Below, one piece after another: positions 1 to 10,100 of a stretch of 55,149 nucleotides of DNA (its first letter is position 1; every line of letters begins with the position of its first letter). The notes below the pieces were generated by a model. It was not told where the DNA came from, searched no databases, and saw only the letters and a program-made list of their open reading frames with translations. Source of the stretch: Erysipelotrichia bacterium. Lineage in GTDB: Bacteria; Bacillota_I; Bacilli_A; Erysipelotrichales; Erysipelotrichaceae. The stretch is taken from assembly GCA_012800355.1 (NCBI GenBank), contig JAAZJL010000090.1, positions 1-55,149 of the forward strand, written 5' to 3'. The translations under genes and the position numbers were made by a program.

Positions 1-1
1 A

Positions 2-2164
2 AATGGTAAGTTACAACAATTCAACTGTGAAAAGATTTATGATGCTATTTGTGCTGCTTTAAACAGTGCTAATGTAACTGATAAAAATCACGTAGCCTGG
101 GAAATTGCTAGTGAAATAAAACAAGAACTAATTTTAAACAACACAAAAATAATTGAAATTGAAACATTACAAGATTTAGTTGAGGCTAAACTAATGACTT
201 CGGGATTAACAGATGTTGCTAGAAAATATATTCGCTATCGTTATGATAGAGAAAGAATTAGACAAAGCAAGTCTAAATTAATGATTGATATTTCCGAGAA
301 ATTAAATGCGACTAATGTAGAAAATCAAAATGCTAACTTAGATGAAAAGTCTTTTTCAGGTAGAATGAATGAAGCCAATAGAGTCGTAATGAAAGACTAT
401 GCTTTATATAATTGTATGAGTGAAATGGCTAGAAACAATCATTTAAACAACGAAATCTATATTCATGACTTAGATTCATACGCTGTTGGTATGCATAATT
501 GTTTATCAATTCCTTTCGATAAGCTTTTAGCAACTGGTTTTACTACTAGACAATGTGATGTCAGACCACCAAAATCAATTAATACCGCTATGCAGTTAGT
601 AGCTGTTATTATGCAACTGCAGTCTTTACAACAATTTGGTGGAGTAAGTGCTACTCATTTAGATTGGACAATGGTTCCTTTTGTAAGATACTCTTTCTAT
701 AAACACTTTAAAAACGGACTTAAATACATTGAAGAAGGTTCTTTAGATTTTGGAAAAGATGAAGCAAAAGATGTTTCTATCAATGATGAAAGATATAAAA
801 AATACCCTAAAGCATATAAATATGCTTATGAAATGACTGAAAAAGAAACTCATCAAGCAGTCGAAGCTATGTATCATAACTTAAATACTTTACAATCAAG
901 AAGTGGTCAGCAATTACCATTTTCTTCAATAAACTATGGTACTTGTACTTTAGAAGAAGGTAGAATGGTTACTAAAGCTTTATTAGAAGTTTCTATTGAA
1001 GGTTTAGGAGCTTTACATAAAACTCCAATTTTCCCTTGTGGAATCTTCCAATGTATGAAGGGAGTCAACAGAAAACCTGGTGAACCTAACTATGATTTAT
1101 TTAAACTGGCATTAAAATCAACTTCTTTAAGACTTTACCCTAACTACGTTAATGTCGATTGGTCAAACAATGCTGGCTATGACATTAATGATCCTAAAAC
1201 ATATTTAAGTACTATGGGTTGTCGAACAAGTAATGGATATGACATCAATGGTTTAGAACAAACAAAAGATGGAAGAGGTAATATCTGTCCTGTCACAATA
1301 ATTATGCCTACTTTAGCTATGCAAGTTAAAGGAGATGTTGAAAAATTCATGGAATTGTTGGATAAAAAAATACATGAAGCTAGAGACATGTTATTAGAAA
1401 GATTTGAATGGATTGCTTCTCAACCAGCATCTAGTGCTAACTTCATGTATGAAAACAACACTATGGAAGGCTATATACCAGAAGAAGGTATTAGAAGTGC
1501 TTTAAAACATGGCACCATTGTTATTGGACAATTGGGACTAGCGGAAACACTTCAACTTCTTATTGGAAAAGATCATACTGAACCAGAGGGTATGCAGCTG
1601 GCAAAACGTATTGAGCAATTATTTAAAGATAGATGTGATCAGTTTAAACAACAATATAAACTTAACTTTGGGGTTTATTATACTCCTGCTGAAAATTTAT
1701 GTTACACAGCTTTAAATAAGTTTGTTGAAAAATATGGTGTGATTAAAGATGTCAGTGATCGAGAATTCTTTACTAACTCAATGCATGTTCCTGTTTATAA
1801 AGAGATGACTCCATTTGAAAAAATTGATATTGAAGCTCAGTTAACTGGTTATTCAAATGCTGGTTGTATTACTTATGTTGAACTAGAAAGCACTAGTAAG
1901 CACAATATTGAAGCCTTAGAAACTTTGGTTAACTATGCAATGGATAAAGATATTCCTTACTTTGCGATTAATATTCCTAATGACACCTGTTTAAAATGTG
2001 GTTTTACTGATGAATTTAATGATTGTTGTCCAATGTGTGGCAGTCAAGAAATTCAACAGTTAAGAAGAGTTACAGGATATTTAACTGGCAACTATAAAAC
2101 AGCTTTCAACAAAGGGAAAATAGAGGAAACTGAAATGCGTGTTAAGCATAATAAGATTTACTAG
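2..2164 (+). CDS. nrdD: Anaerobic ribonucleoside-triphosphate reductase, 5'-truncated by window edge
   Basis: Frame is open from base 2 (NGKLQQFNCEKIYDAICAAL..., ATP-cone-like) into the 194..2164 ORF. C-terminal CxxC/CPMCGS zinc motif and RVTGYLTG glycyl-radical-like tail. Confidence 0.95.
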   Translation, partial: NGKLQQFNCEKIYDAICAALNSANVTDKNHVAWEIASEIKQELILNNTKIIEIETLQDLVEAKLMTSGLTDVARKYIRYRYDRERIRQSKSKLMIDISEKLNATNVENQNANLDEKSFSGRMNEANRVVMKDYALYNCMSEMARNNHLNNEIYIHDLDSYAVGMHNCLSIPFDKLLATGFTTRQCDVRPPKSINTAMQLVAVIMQLQSLQQFGGVSATHLDWTMVPFVRYSFYKHFKNGLKYIEEGSLDFGKDEAKDVSINDERYKKYPKAYKYAYEMTEKETHQAVEAMYHNLNTLQSRSGQQLPFSSINYGTCTLEEGRMVTKALLEVSIEGLGALHKTPIFPCGIFQCMKGVNRKPGEPNYDLFKLALKSTSLRLYPNYVNVDWSNNAGYDINDPKTYLSTMGCRTSNGYDINGLEQTKDGRGNICPVTIIMPTLAMQVKGDVEKFMELLDKKIHEARDMLLERFEWIASQPASSANFMYENNTMEGYIPEEGIRSALKHGTIVIGQLGLAETLQLLIGKDHTEPEGMQLAKRIEQLFKDRCDQFKQQYKLNFGVYYTPAENLCYTALNKFVEKYGVIKDVSDREFFTNSMHVPVYKEMTPFEKIDIEAQLTGYSNAGCITYVELESTSKHNIEALETLVNYAMDKDIPYFAINIPNDTCLKCGFTDEFNDCCPMCGSQEIQQLRRVTGYLTGNYKTAFNKGKIEETEMRVKHNKIY

Positions 2165-2173
2165 AGGTAAAAT

Positions 2174-2665
2174 ATGAATTATTTAAAAATTGAAAGTTCA
2201 TCATTATCTAACGGCTTAGGTTGGCGTGTTGTTTTATGGGTTAGTGGTTGTAGTCATAACTGCCCTTTTTGCCAAAATCCAGAGACTTGGGACAGTAAAG
2301 CTGGTAAAAAATTTACTGCTAAAGAAAAACAATTGCTTATTGAATTATTAAAACCAGATTATATTAATGGTTTAACTTTATCTGGTGGTGATCCTCTATT
2401 TGAAACAAATAGAGATGATATCTTGAAGCTAGTAAAAGAATTAAAAGCTGTTTATCCAAATAAAGACATCTGGTTATACACCGGTTATACCTTTGAAGAA
2501 ATTAAAGACTTAGAGTTGTTAAACTATGTTGATGTCTTAATTGATGGAAAATTTATCAATGAAGATAGAGATATTACCCTTGCCTTTAGAGGTTCAAGTA
2601 ATCAAAAAATAATTGATGTAAATAAGTCATTAAAAAATGATAAAACCGTAGAACTAAACTTGTAA
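2174..2665 (+). CDS. nrdG: Anaerobic ribonucleotide reductase activating protein (radical SAM)
   Basis: WVSGCSHNCPFCQNPETW (CxxxxxxCxxC variant typical of NrdG), TLSGGDPL; immediately downstream of nrdD. Confidence 0.93.
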   Translation: MNYLKIESSSLSNGLGWRVVLWVSGCSHNCPFCQNPETWDSKAGKKFTAKEKQLLIELLKPDYINGLTLSGGDPLFETNRDDILKLVKELKAVYPNKDIWLYTGYTFEEIKDLELLNYVDVLIDGKFINEDRDITLAFRGSSNQKIIDVNKSLKNDKTVELNL

Positions 2666-2688
2666 ATCATTTTTTAATCTTCCATACG

Positions 2689-2713
2689 AAAAAAGCAGTA
2701 ACACTGCTTTTTT
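2689..2713 (+). terminator. Intrinsic terminator after nrdG
   Basis: aaaaaagcag-taaca-ctgctttttt perfect stem with T tract. Confidence 0.8.
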
Positions 2714-2735
2714 CATTTGATTTTTCTGTATTTAA

Positions 2736-3944
2736 TTAATCAGCTGCCTTAAAGTTATAAACTGGTTTTATAATATCAATTATATCCACACATCCTTGAA
2801 TATCTTCAATAATATTATCAATTGATTTATAAGCCATTGGAGCTTCATCAAGTGTTGATTTATTAATAGAAGTTGAATATATTCCTTCCATAGTTTTTTT
2901 ATAAGCATTTAAATCAAAAGTTTGTTTAGCTTGTGTTCTAGACATAATTCTACCAGCACCATGAGGGGCAGAATAATTCCATTCTGGATTACCCTTTCCC
3001 TTTGCTAGGATACTACCATCTCTCATGTTAATTGGTATTAACACCAACTCATCTTTATGGGCAGAAATAGCACCTTTACGTAGAATCATTTCTTTTATAT
3101 TTATATAGTTGTGAATAGTATGAAAAGTAGACAATGGTTTCATACTTGTTTTTTCTAATATAATCTCGGCAATTTTTTCACGGTTTCTTTGAGCAAACTT
3201 TTGACAAATTTCTATATCATGTAGATAATCATCTAAATAAGAACCATAAAGATAACAAAGATCTTTTGGAATATTACTTTCTTTGGTTTCCCAATTTTTT
3301 TCTAAGTTTTTTAGAGCTTTTTGTATTTCATTGCGACGTCCCTGTTTTTTATAAGATTCAATCAATTTATCTTTTTGAACAAAAAATTCTTCTTTGCCTC
3401 TGTGTAAATCAATAGCTAATTTTTGATAATATTCAGCTACTTGTTTTCCTAAATTTCTACTACCTGAATGTATTACTAGATATTTATTACCATCACTAGC
3501 AACCCCTATTTCAATAAAGTGATTACCACCACCTAATGTTCCTAGACTTCTTTCTAAACGTTTTGTATCTTTCAAGTTACGATAGCAGCGAAGTGAAGCC
3601 AAATCAAAATGTTCTGTTTTACTTTGCCAGACACTTCTGCCACTAGGAATATAGTTAGCAGCTTTATCTACTTTTTCAAAATTAATATCGATATTACCTA
3701 ATTTAACTGTATACATACCACAGCCAATATCTACACCAACAATGTTCGGTACAACTTTATCGACAATTGTCATTGTTGTACCAATTGTACATCCCTTACC
3801 AGCATGGACATCAGGCATTATTCGTATTTTTGAATCTTTTGTAAACTCTTGATCACACATTCTTTGAATTTGTTGTATTGCTTCATCTTCAACTACCGAA
3901 GCATAGCAGATAGCTGTGTTTACTTTTCCTTTAATTTTTATCAT
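2736..3944 (-). CDS. rtcB: RtcB-family RNA ligase
   Basis: MPDVHAGKGCTIGTTM, GVDIGCGM, GGGNHFIEIG, HSGSRNLG, APHGAGRIMSR motifs of RtcB. Confidence 0.93.
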   Translation of the reverse strand: MIKIKGKVNTAICYASVVEDEAIQQIQRMCDQEFTKDSKIRIMPDVHAGKGCTIGTTMTIVDKVVPNIVGVDIGCGMYTVKLGNIDINFEKVDKAANYIPSGRSVWQSKTEHFDLASLRCYRNLKDTKRLERSLGTLGGGNHFIEIGVASDGNKYLVIHSGSRNLGKQVAEYYQKLAIDLHRGKEEFFVQKDKLIESYKKQGRRNEIQKALKNLEKNWETKESNIPKDLCYLYGSYLDDYLHDIEICQKFAQRNREKIAEIILEKTSMKPLSTFHTIHNYINIKEMILRKGAISAHKDELVLIPINMRDGSILAKGKGNPEWNYSAPHGAGRIMSRTQAKQTFDLNAYKKTMEGIYSTSINKSTLDEAPMAYKSIDNIIEDIQGCVDIIDIIKPVYNFKAAD

Positions 3945-4034
3945 TGTACCTACTCCTTTCCTTTTTAATAAGATATTAAATTTTATTTAAAATTACTATC
4001 TTAATCATAATACATTAAAAATAAGACTAATAAA

Positions 4035-4061
4035 AACTTTGGCTATATTAAAGCCAAAGTT
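4035..4061 (-). terminator. Intrinsic terminator downstream of SDR gene
   Basis: aactttggct-atattaa-agccaaagtt stem between the SDR stop and rtcB. Confidence 0.6.
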
Positions 4062-4088
4062 CTTGTTATTACTTTTCTTTCTAGTTAA

Positions 4089-4880
4089 TTAGATACAAGT
4101 ATAACCACCATCAATTGCGATGATTTGTCCTGTAACATAACTTGATTCTTCAGCTGCTAAGAAAATAGCTGCAGAATTTAATTCGCCTTCGTTACCATAA
4201 CGTCCCATTGGAACTGTTCTGTTAGCAAATTCTTGGAAGTATTCAGTATTTAATGTTTCTGTAGTTAATTCAGTGTAGAAATAACCTGGACAGATTGCAT
4301 TAACTGTAATACCAGCTTTAGCTAATTCAGCTGCAGCACCTTTTGTAAAGTTAACAACTGCACCCTTTGTTGCATGATAAGCAATTGTAGGAATAGCTAA
4401 GTTTCCAACTATACCGTAAATAGAAGAGATATTAATAACACGACCAAATTTTTGGTTTCCAGCTTCAATATTTTCTTTCATATATCCAGCAAATGCTTTT
4501 GTAACTTCAAATACTGAAGTTAAGTCTAAACCAATTGTGAAATCCCAGTCTTCTTTTTTGAAATCAACAAGTGGTGTTCCTGTTCCTCTTTCTCCACCAG
4601 CATTGTTAATGATTACTTCACAATGACCAAATGTTTCTTTAGTTTTAGCAACTGCATTAGCAATTGATTCTGCATTTGTAATGTCACATGCTACTGGAAG
4701 AACTTTAACTCCATATTTTTCTGACCATTCTTTAGCACTTGCTTCTAAACGTTCTAATCTTCTTGCCATGATAACAAGATTTGCTCCGCATTTTGCAAAA
4801 CCTTCAGCCATCTGTTTTCCTAAACCAGATGATGCACCAGTGATTGCAACTACTTTGCCTTTAAAATCAAACATATACAA
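4089..4880 (-). CDS. SDR-family oxidoreductase (gluconate 5-dehydrogenase/hydroxysteroid dehydrogenase-like)
   Basis: TGASSGLG Rossmann motif, NNAGG, YHATKGAV catalytic YxxxK, C-terminal SSYVTGQIIAIDGGYTCI. Confidence 0.9.
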   Translation of the reverse strand: MYMFDFKGKVVAITGASSGLGKQMAEGFAKCGANLVIMARRLERLEASAKEWSEKYGVKVLPVACDITNAESIANAVAKTKETFGHCEVIINNAGGERGTGTPLVDFKKEDWDFTIGLDLTSVFEVTKAFAGYMKENIEAGNQKFGRVINISSIYGIVGNLAIPTIAYHATKGAVVNFTKGAAAELAKAGITVNAICPGYFYTELTTETLNTEYFQEFANRTVPMGRYGNEGELNSAAIFLAAEESSYVTGQIIAIDGGYTCI

Positions 4881-5088
4881 TAACCTCCTTTAGTATAAAA
4901 CTACTTTTATCATACGTTCGTAGATATTGTACCTTTTTTTGTCGCTAATTTCAATCTTTCCAAGGCATTTTATGCCCACTTGTGAAATTTTTAGCTTTTA
5001 AAACTAACTTGTGAAATTATTTAATATTTAAAGTTGTGAATAAGTTATTAATCGTTGTACAATTAAATTAGAGGTTGGAGGTATAATT

Positions 5089-7026
5089 ATGAAATATGAA
5101 AAATTATTTACTCCTATGAAAATAGGAAAAATGGAAGTAAAGAATAGGTTTGTTATGTCTCCTATGGGAACAAACTCAGCCTTTACTAGTGGTCGTAAAG
5201 ATGCCCAAGAAATCGACTACTTTGTACGTCGTGCTAAAGGTGGAGTTGGTATGATCATCAATGGATGTCAAATGCTTAACGAAGCTATTGCTCAAGGCTC
5301 AATGGAAGGATATTTGGATAGTTATAGTGTTTTGCCAGCTTTAACTTCAATGGTTGATGCTGTTCATCGCTATGGCACTAAAATTGTTTGTCAAATCTCA
5401 CCAGGTACTGGTAGAAATGCTTACCCTGACACTTTAGGGCAACCACCAATTAGTGCTTCAGCAATTCCAAGTGCTTTTGATCCTAATGTGATTTGTCATG
5501 CTCTAACAAAAGAAGAAATTCAAGAAATCATGAAAGGAACTGAATTTGCTGCAGGTCTAGCTAGAGATGCTGGTTATGATGCCATTGAAATTCATGCTCA
5601 TGCTGGTTACTTAATTGACCAGTTTATGAGTGCTTGCTGGAATTTACGTGAAGATGAATATGGTGGCAGTCCAGAAAACAGAGCTCGTTTTGCTAGAGAA
5701 ATGGTAGCTGCTTGTCGCAGAGCTGTAGGACCTGATATGCCAATTTTATTCCGCATTGCTTTAGACCATCGTTTTGAAGGTGGTAGAACTATAGAAGAAT
5801 CAATGCAACTACTTGAAGCATTAGATGATGGCAACATTGATGCTTTTGATATCGATGCTGGATGTTATGATTCTCTAGACTATATCTTCCCTCCTTCATA
5901 TTTAGGAACTGCTTGTATGGATTATGTATGCAAAGAAGCAAGAAAGCATACTGATAAACCACTTTTAAATGCTGGTAACCATGATCCTGAATCAGCTCTT
6001 CGTTTAATTGAATCAAATGAAGCTGACTTTGTCATGATGGGTCGTCCATTAATCGCTGATCCAGATTTGCCAAATAAACTAATGAATGGTTTAAGAGATG
6101 AAATTCGTCCTTGTATCCGTTGTAATGAATTCTGTATTGGACGTATCTGGAACAATCATACTAAATTAAGCTGTGCAGTTAATGTTGAAGCGATGGAAGA
6201 AGTCCGTTTCCAAATTAAGAAAACAGAAAATCCATTAAATGTTGTTGTAGTAGGTGCTGGTCCTGGTGGTTTGGAAGCTGCAAGAGTTGCTGCTACTGCA
6301 GGTCATAAGGTAGCTATCTATGATAAAGGTGCTGTACTAGGTGGAACAATGCGTACTATTGCAACTGCAAACTTCAAAATTAAAATCGCTGAACTCGCTA
6401 AATATTATGAAGTAATGCTTAATAAATTAGGGGTTGAAATTCACTTAAATACTGAAGTAAAAGGTGATGAAGACTTCTTAGAAAAAGCTGACAGAATTAT
6501 TGTTGGTACAGGTGCAGTACCATTTAAACCAAAAATTGAAGGTGTAGATTGTGACAAAGTCATTGACATTGTTAGTGCTCATGTTGATGAACAGTTAGTT
6601 AAAGGCGATAACATCGTTGTTTGTGGTGGTGGTTTATCTGGATGTGAAATTGCCCTTGAATTAGCAGAAGAAAAAGGTAAAAAAGTTACGGTTGTTGAAA
6701 TGTTAGATGAGTTTGCAAAAGATGCAATGTTTATTAATAAAATTACTTTATTTAATAAGCTAGCAGCTAATAATGTCACCTTATTAGCTAATACTAAGGT
6801 TGTAGGCATTACTGATAAAGGTGTTGAAGTTGAAACAACAGAAGGTAAAAAAGTACTACCTGCAGATACTATCATTTCAGCATTTGGTATGAAAGCTGTT
6901 ACTGATGTTGCTGATAAGATTAGTGCAAAATATCATACTAAAACAAGAAAAGTTGGAGACTTATATAAAATCGGTAAGATTGGCGATGCAATTCGCGAAG
7001 GTTACTACGCTGGCTCTTCAATTTAA
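5089..7026 (+). CDS. NADH:flavin oxidoreductase / 2-enoate reductase-like (FMN barrel, Fe-S cluster, FAD/NAD domain)
   Basis: NRFVMSPMGT; HAHAGYLIDQFMSACWNLREDEYGGSPENRARF; CIRCNEFCIGRIWNNHTKLSC Fe-S motif; VVVGAGPGGLEAAR dinucleotide fold. Confidence 0.92.
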   Translation: MKYEKLFTPMKIGKMEVKNRFVMSPMGTNSAFTSGRKDAQEIDYFVRRAKGGVGMIINGCQMLNEAIAQGSMEGYLDSYSVLPALTSMVDAVHRYGTKIVCQISPGTGRNAYPDTLGQPPISASAIPSAFDPNVICHALTKEEIQEIMKGTEFAAGLARDAGYDAIEIHAHAGYLIDQFMSACWNLREDEYGGSPENRARFAREMVAACRRAVGPDMPILFRIALDHRFEGGRTIEESMQLLEALDDGNIDAFDIDAGCYDSLDYIFPPSYLGTACMDYVCKEARKHTDKPLLNAGNHDPESALRLIESNEADFVMMGRPLIADPDLPNKLMNGLRDEIRPCIRCNEFCIGRIWNNHTKLSCAVNVEAMEEVRFQIKKTENPLNVVVVGAGPGGLEAARVAATAGHKVAIYDKGAVLGGTMRTIATANFKIKIAELAKYYEVMLNKLGVEIHLNTEVKGDEDFLEKADRIIVGTGAVPFKPKIEGVDCDKVIDIVSAHVDEQLVKGDNIVVCGGGLSGCEIALELAEEKGKKVTVVEMLDEFAKDAMFINKITLFNKLAANNVTLLANTKVVGITDKGVEVETTEGKKVLPADTIISAFGMKAVTDVADKISAKYHTKTRKVGDLYKIGKIGDAIREGYYAGSSI

Positions 7027-7097
7027 AAAACTAAAAGGTTGTAAACTACTCGTCAAATATGACAAGGGCTTACAGCCTTTTTTAATTGCGTAAAAAA

Positions 7098-7123
7098 GAA
7101 GCGATTGTTAAATGAATCGCTTC
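7098..7123 (-). terminator. Intrinsic terminator downstream of large surface protein
   Basis: gaagcgatt-gttaaatg-aatcgcttc perfect 9-bp stem; A-rich plus-strand flank gives a U tract on the minus strand. Confidence 0.7.
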
Positions 7124-7135
7124 TCTTAATTAGCC

Positions 7136-10100
7136 TTATATTTTAAAGTAGTATTGTTTTTCAGACTCTTCTTCTTTCAAAATTAGAGCGATAAACAGTA
7201 ACAATAAGCCAGAAATAATAGACATACTTATTGGAATAGCAATATTGATTCTATCTCCAGTAAAAGGTAAATCCGATTTATTTTTTGGAACTGAGTTTTT
7301 ATCTTTTGGATTTGAACCTTCTTCTATTTCGCCCACATCAGGATAACCATCTCCATCATCATCCAAATCTATTGTATCTGGTATTCCATCACCATCGGTA
7401 TCTCGTAAAACATTTACTGTAACTGTTCTTTTTAACGTTTCTACCTCAATTGAGTTTAAACTTGTTACCGTTACTGAAATTTCAATTACTCTTTCTTCTT
7501 CGACTAATCCCCAATCAAATCCAGTTGGTGTACCAACTAAGTCACCATTTTCATTCACTGATAAGCCCTTTACTACATCAGATTCTACTCTACATGGCTT
7601 ATTTAACTCTAAGACTTTTGTAGAAGCTGCTACTGCTTGACCTTCTATTACTGTTTCTGTAATTGTTGTCGCTGTTAAGTCATCAAATGATTTCGGATTA
7701 AGATCATTATCATCTAAAATACCATCTCCATCATCATCATCATCTAAATAATCTGGTATTCCATCACCATCGGTATCTCTTAAAATGTTTACTGTAACTG
7801 TTTTTTCTAATGTTTCTTCTTGACCTGAAGCAGTACTTGTAACTGTTATTGGAATTTCTATTATTATTCCTTCTTCATCCACACCCCAAGCAATTACTGT
7901 TGGCGTACCTACTAAATTACCACTTTCATCAACTGATAAACCATTAACTGTTGAAGATGCAATTGTAGATGGCTTATTTGTTTCTACTATTTTTGTAGAT
8001 GCTGGTACTAATTGATTTTCCGTTACTGTTATAATAAATGATGTCGCTGTTAATTCATCAAATGATTTTGGATTAAGATCTTCGACATCTAAAATGCCAT
8101 CTCCATCATCATCATCGTCTGAATAATCTGGTGTTCCATCACCATCAGTATCTCTTAAAACGTTTACTTTAACTATTCCTTGTAAGGTTTCTGTTTGACC
8201 AGAAGCATTACTTGTCACTGTTGCTGGAATTTCGATTATTGTTCCTTCTTCACTAGCACCCCAATCAAATCCTGTTGGCGTACCTACTAAATTACCATCT
8301 TCATCAATTGATAAGCCATTGACTTCTGAAGAAACCACTACAGATGTTTTATTTGCTTTTAATACTTTTGTAGAAGCTGCTACTGCTTGACCTTCTACTA
8401 CCGTTTTAGTAATTGTTGATACTATTAAGTCATCAAATGATTTTGGATTAGGATCTACTTCATCCAAAATACCATCTCCATCATCATCTGTATCCATTGA
8501 ATCTGGTGTTCCATCACCATCAGTATCTCTTAAAACATTTACTGTAACTGTTTTTTGGACAGTTTCTGTTTGACCTGAAGCAGTACTTGTAACTGTTACC
8601 GAAATTTGAACTATTGTTCCTTCTTGATTAGCACCCCAATCAAATCCTGTTGGCGTACCTACTAAGTTACCATTTTCATCAATTGATAAGCCTTTTACTA
8701 CTGCAGATTCTATTGTAGATGTCTTATTTATTTTTAATACTTTTGTAGAAGCTGCTACTGCTTGACCTTCTATTACTGTTTCTGTAATTGTTGTCACTGT
8801 TAAGGCATCAAATGATTTTGGATTAAGGTCTTCGGTATCCAAAATACCATCTCCATCATCATCATTATCCAAGTAATCTGGTGTTCCATCACCATCAGTA
8901 TCTCTTAAAACATTTACTTTAACTGTCCTTTGTAAGGTTTCTGTTTGACCTGAGGCATTACTTGTCACTGTTACTGGAATTTCAACTAATGTTCCTTCTT
9001 CATTTGAAACCCAAACAATTCCTGTTGGTGTACCTACTAAGTTACCAGATTCATCAACTGATAAACCATTAACTGCTGAAGATGCAACTGTAGATGTTTT
9101 ATTTGTTTCAACTACTTTTGTAGAAGCAGCTACTGCTTGACCTTCTATTACTGTTTCTGTAATTGTTGTCGCTGTTAAGTCGTCAAATGATTTTGGATTA
9201 GAATCTTCTTCATCCAAAATACCATCACCATCATCATCATTATCCAAATAATCTGGTGTTCCATCTCTATCGGTATCTCTTAAAACCGTAATACCTATTA
9301 ATTTAGTAGTACTTGAACCATCTTGATTATTTACTCTTACTATGATAGAAAAACTCTTTGTTTCCTCATCTAAAACCCAGTTATCAATAACTGGTTTACC
9401 TGAGTAAGTCAAATTTGCTTCATCAAAAGTCACACCATTAGGTTTGTTAGTTTCATCACGTGTTAATGTTGCTCCCTCTGGCGGAGAAATTACAACATTA
9501 CTAATATTTTCCCCTTCAACTATTGTTTGGGTTTGATTAGTAATTTCAGTATTTTGAACTGGATTATAAACTGTTCCAGGAATTGAATTTTCATCTTTTG
9601 GATTTGAACCTGCTTCTATTTCAGCCACATCACTATAGCCATCACCATCATCATCCAAATCTATTGTGTCTGGCGTTCCATCGCCATCAGTATCTCTTAA
9701 AACTTTTACTTCAACTGTTTTTTGGACAGTTTCTACTTCACCTGAAGCATTACTTGTCACCGTTACTGAAATTTCAATTATTTTTTCTTCTTCCATTGCA
9801 CCCCAGTCAATTCCTGTTGGCGTACCTGTTAAGTCGCCATCTTCATCCACTGTTAAACCTTTAACTGTTGAAGATGCAACTGTAAATGTCTTGTTTGCTT
9901 CTACTACTTTGGTAGAGGCTGGTACTACTTGACCTTCTATTACCGTTTTGGTAAGTGGTGTTGCTGTTAAAGCATCAAATGATTTTGGATTAAGGTCTTT
10001 GTTATCTAAAATGCCATCGCCATCATCATCATTATCCAAGTAATCTGGCGTTCCATCGCCATCGGTATCTCTTAAAACATTTACTTGAACTGTTTTTTGG

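Noticed and set aside
5607-6155. Minus-strand ORFs inside the flavin oxidoreductase gene
   Set aside because: Antisense to a strongly supported CDS with no family features.
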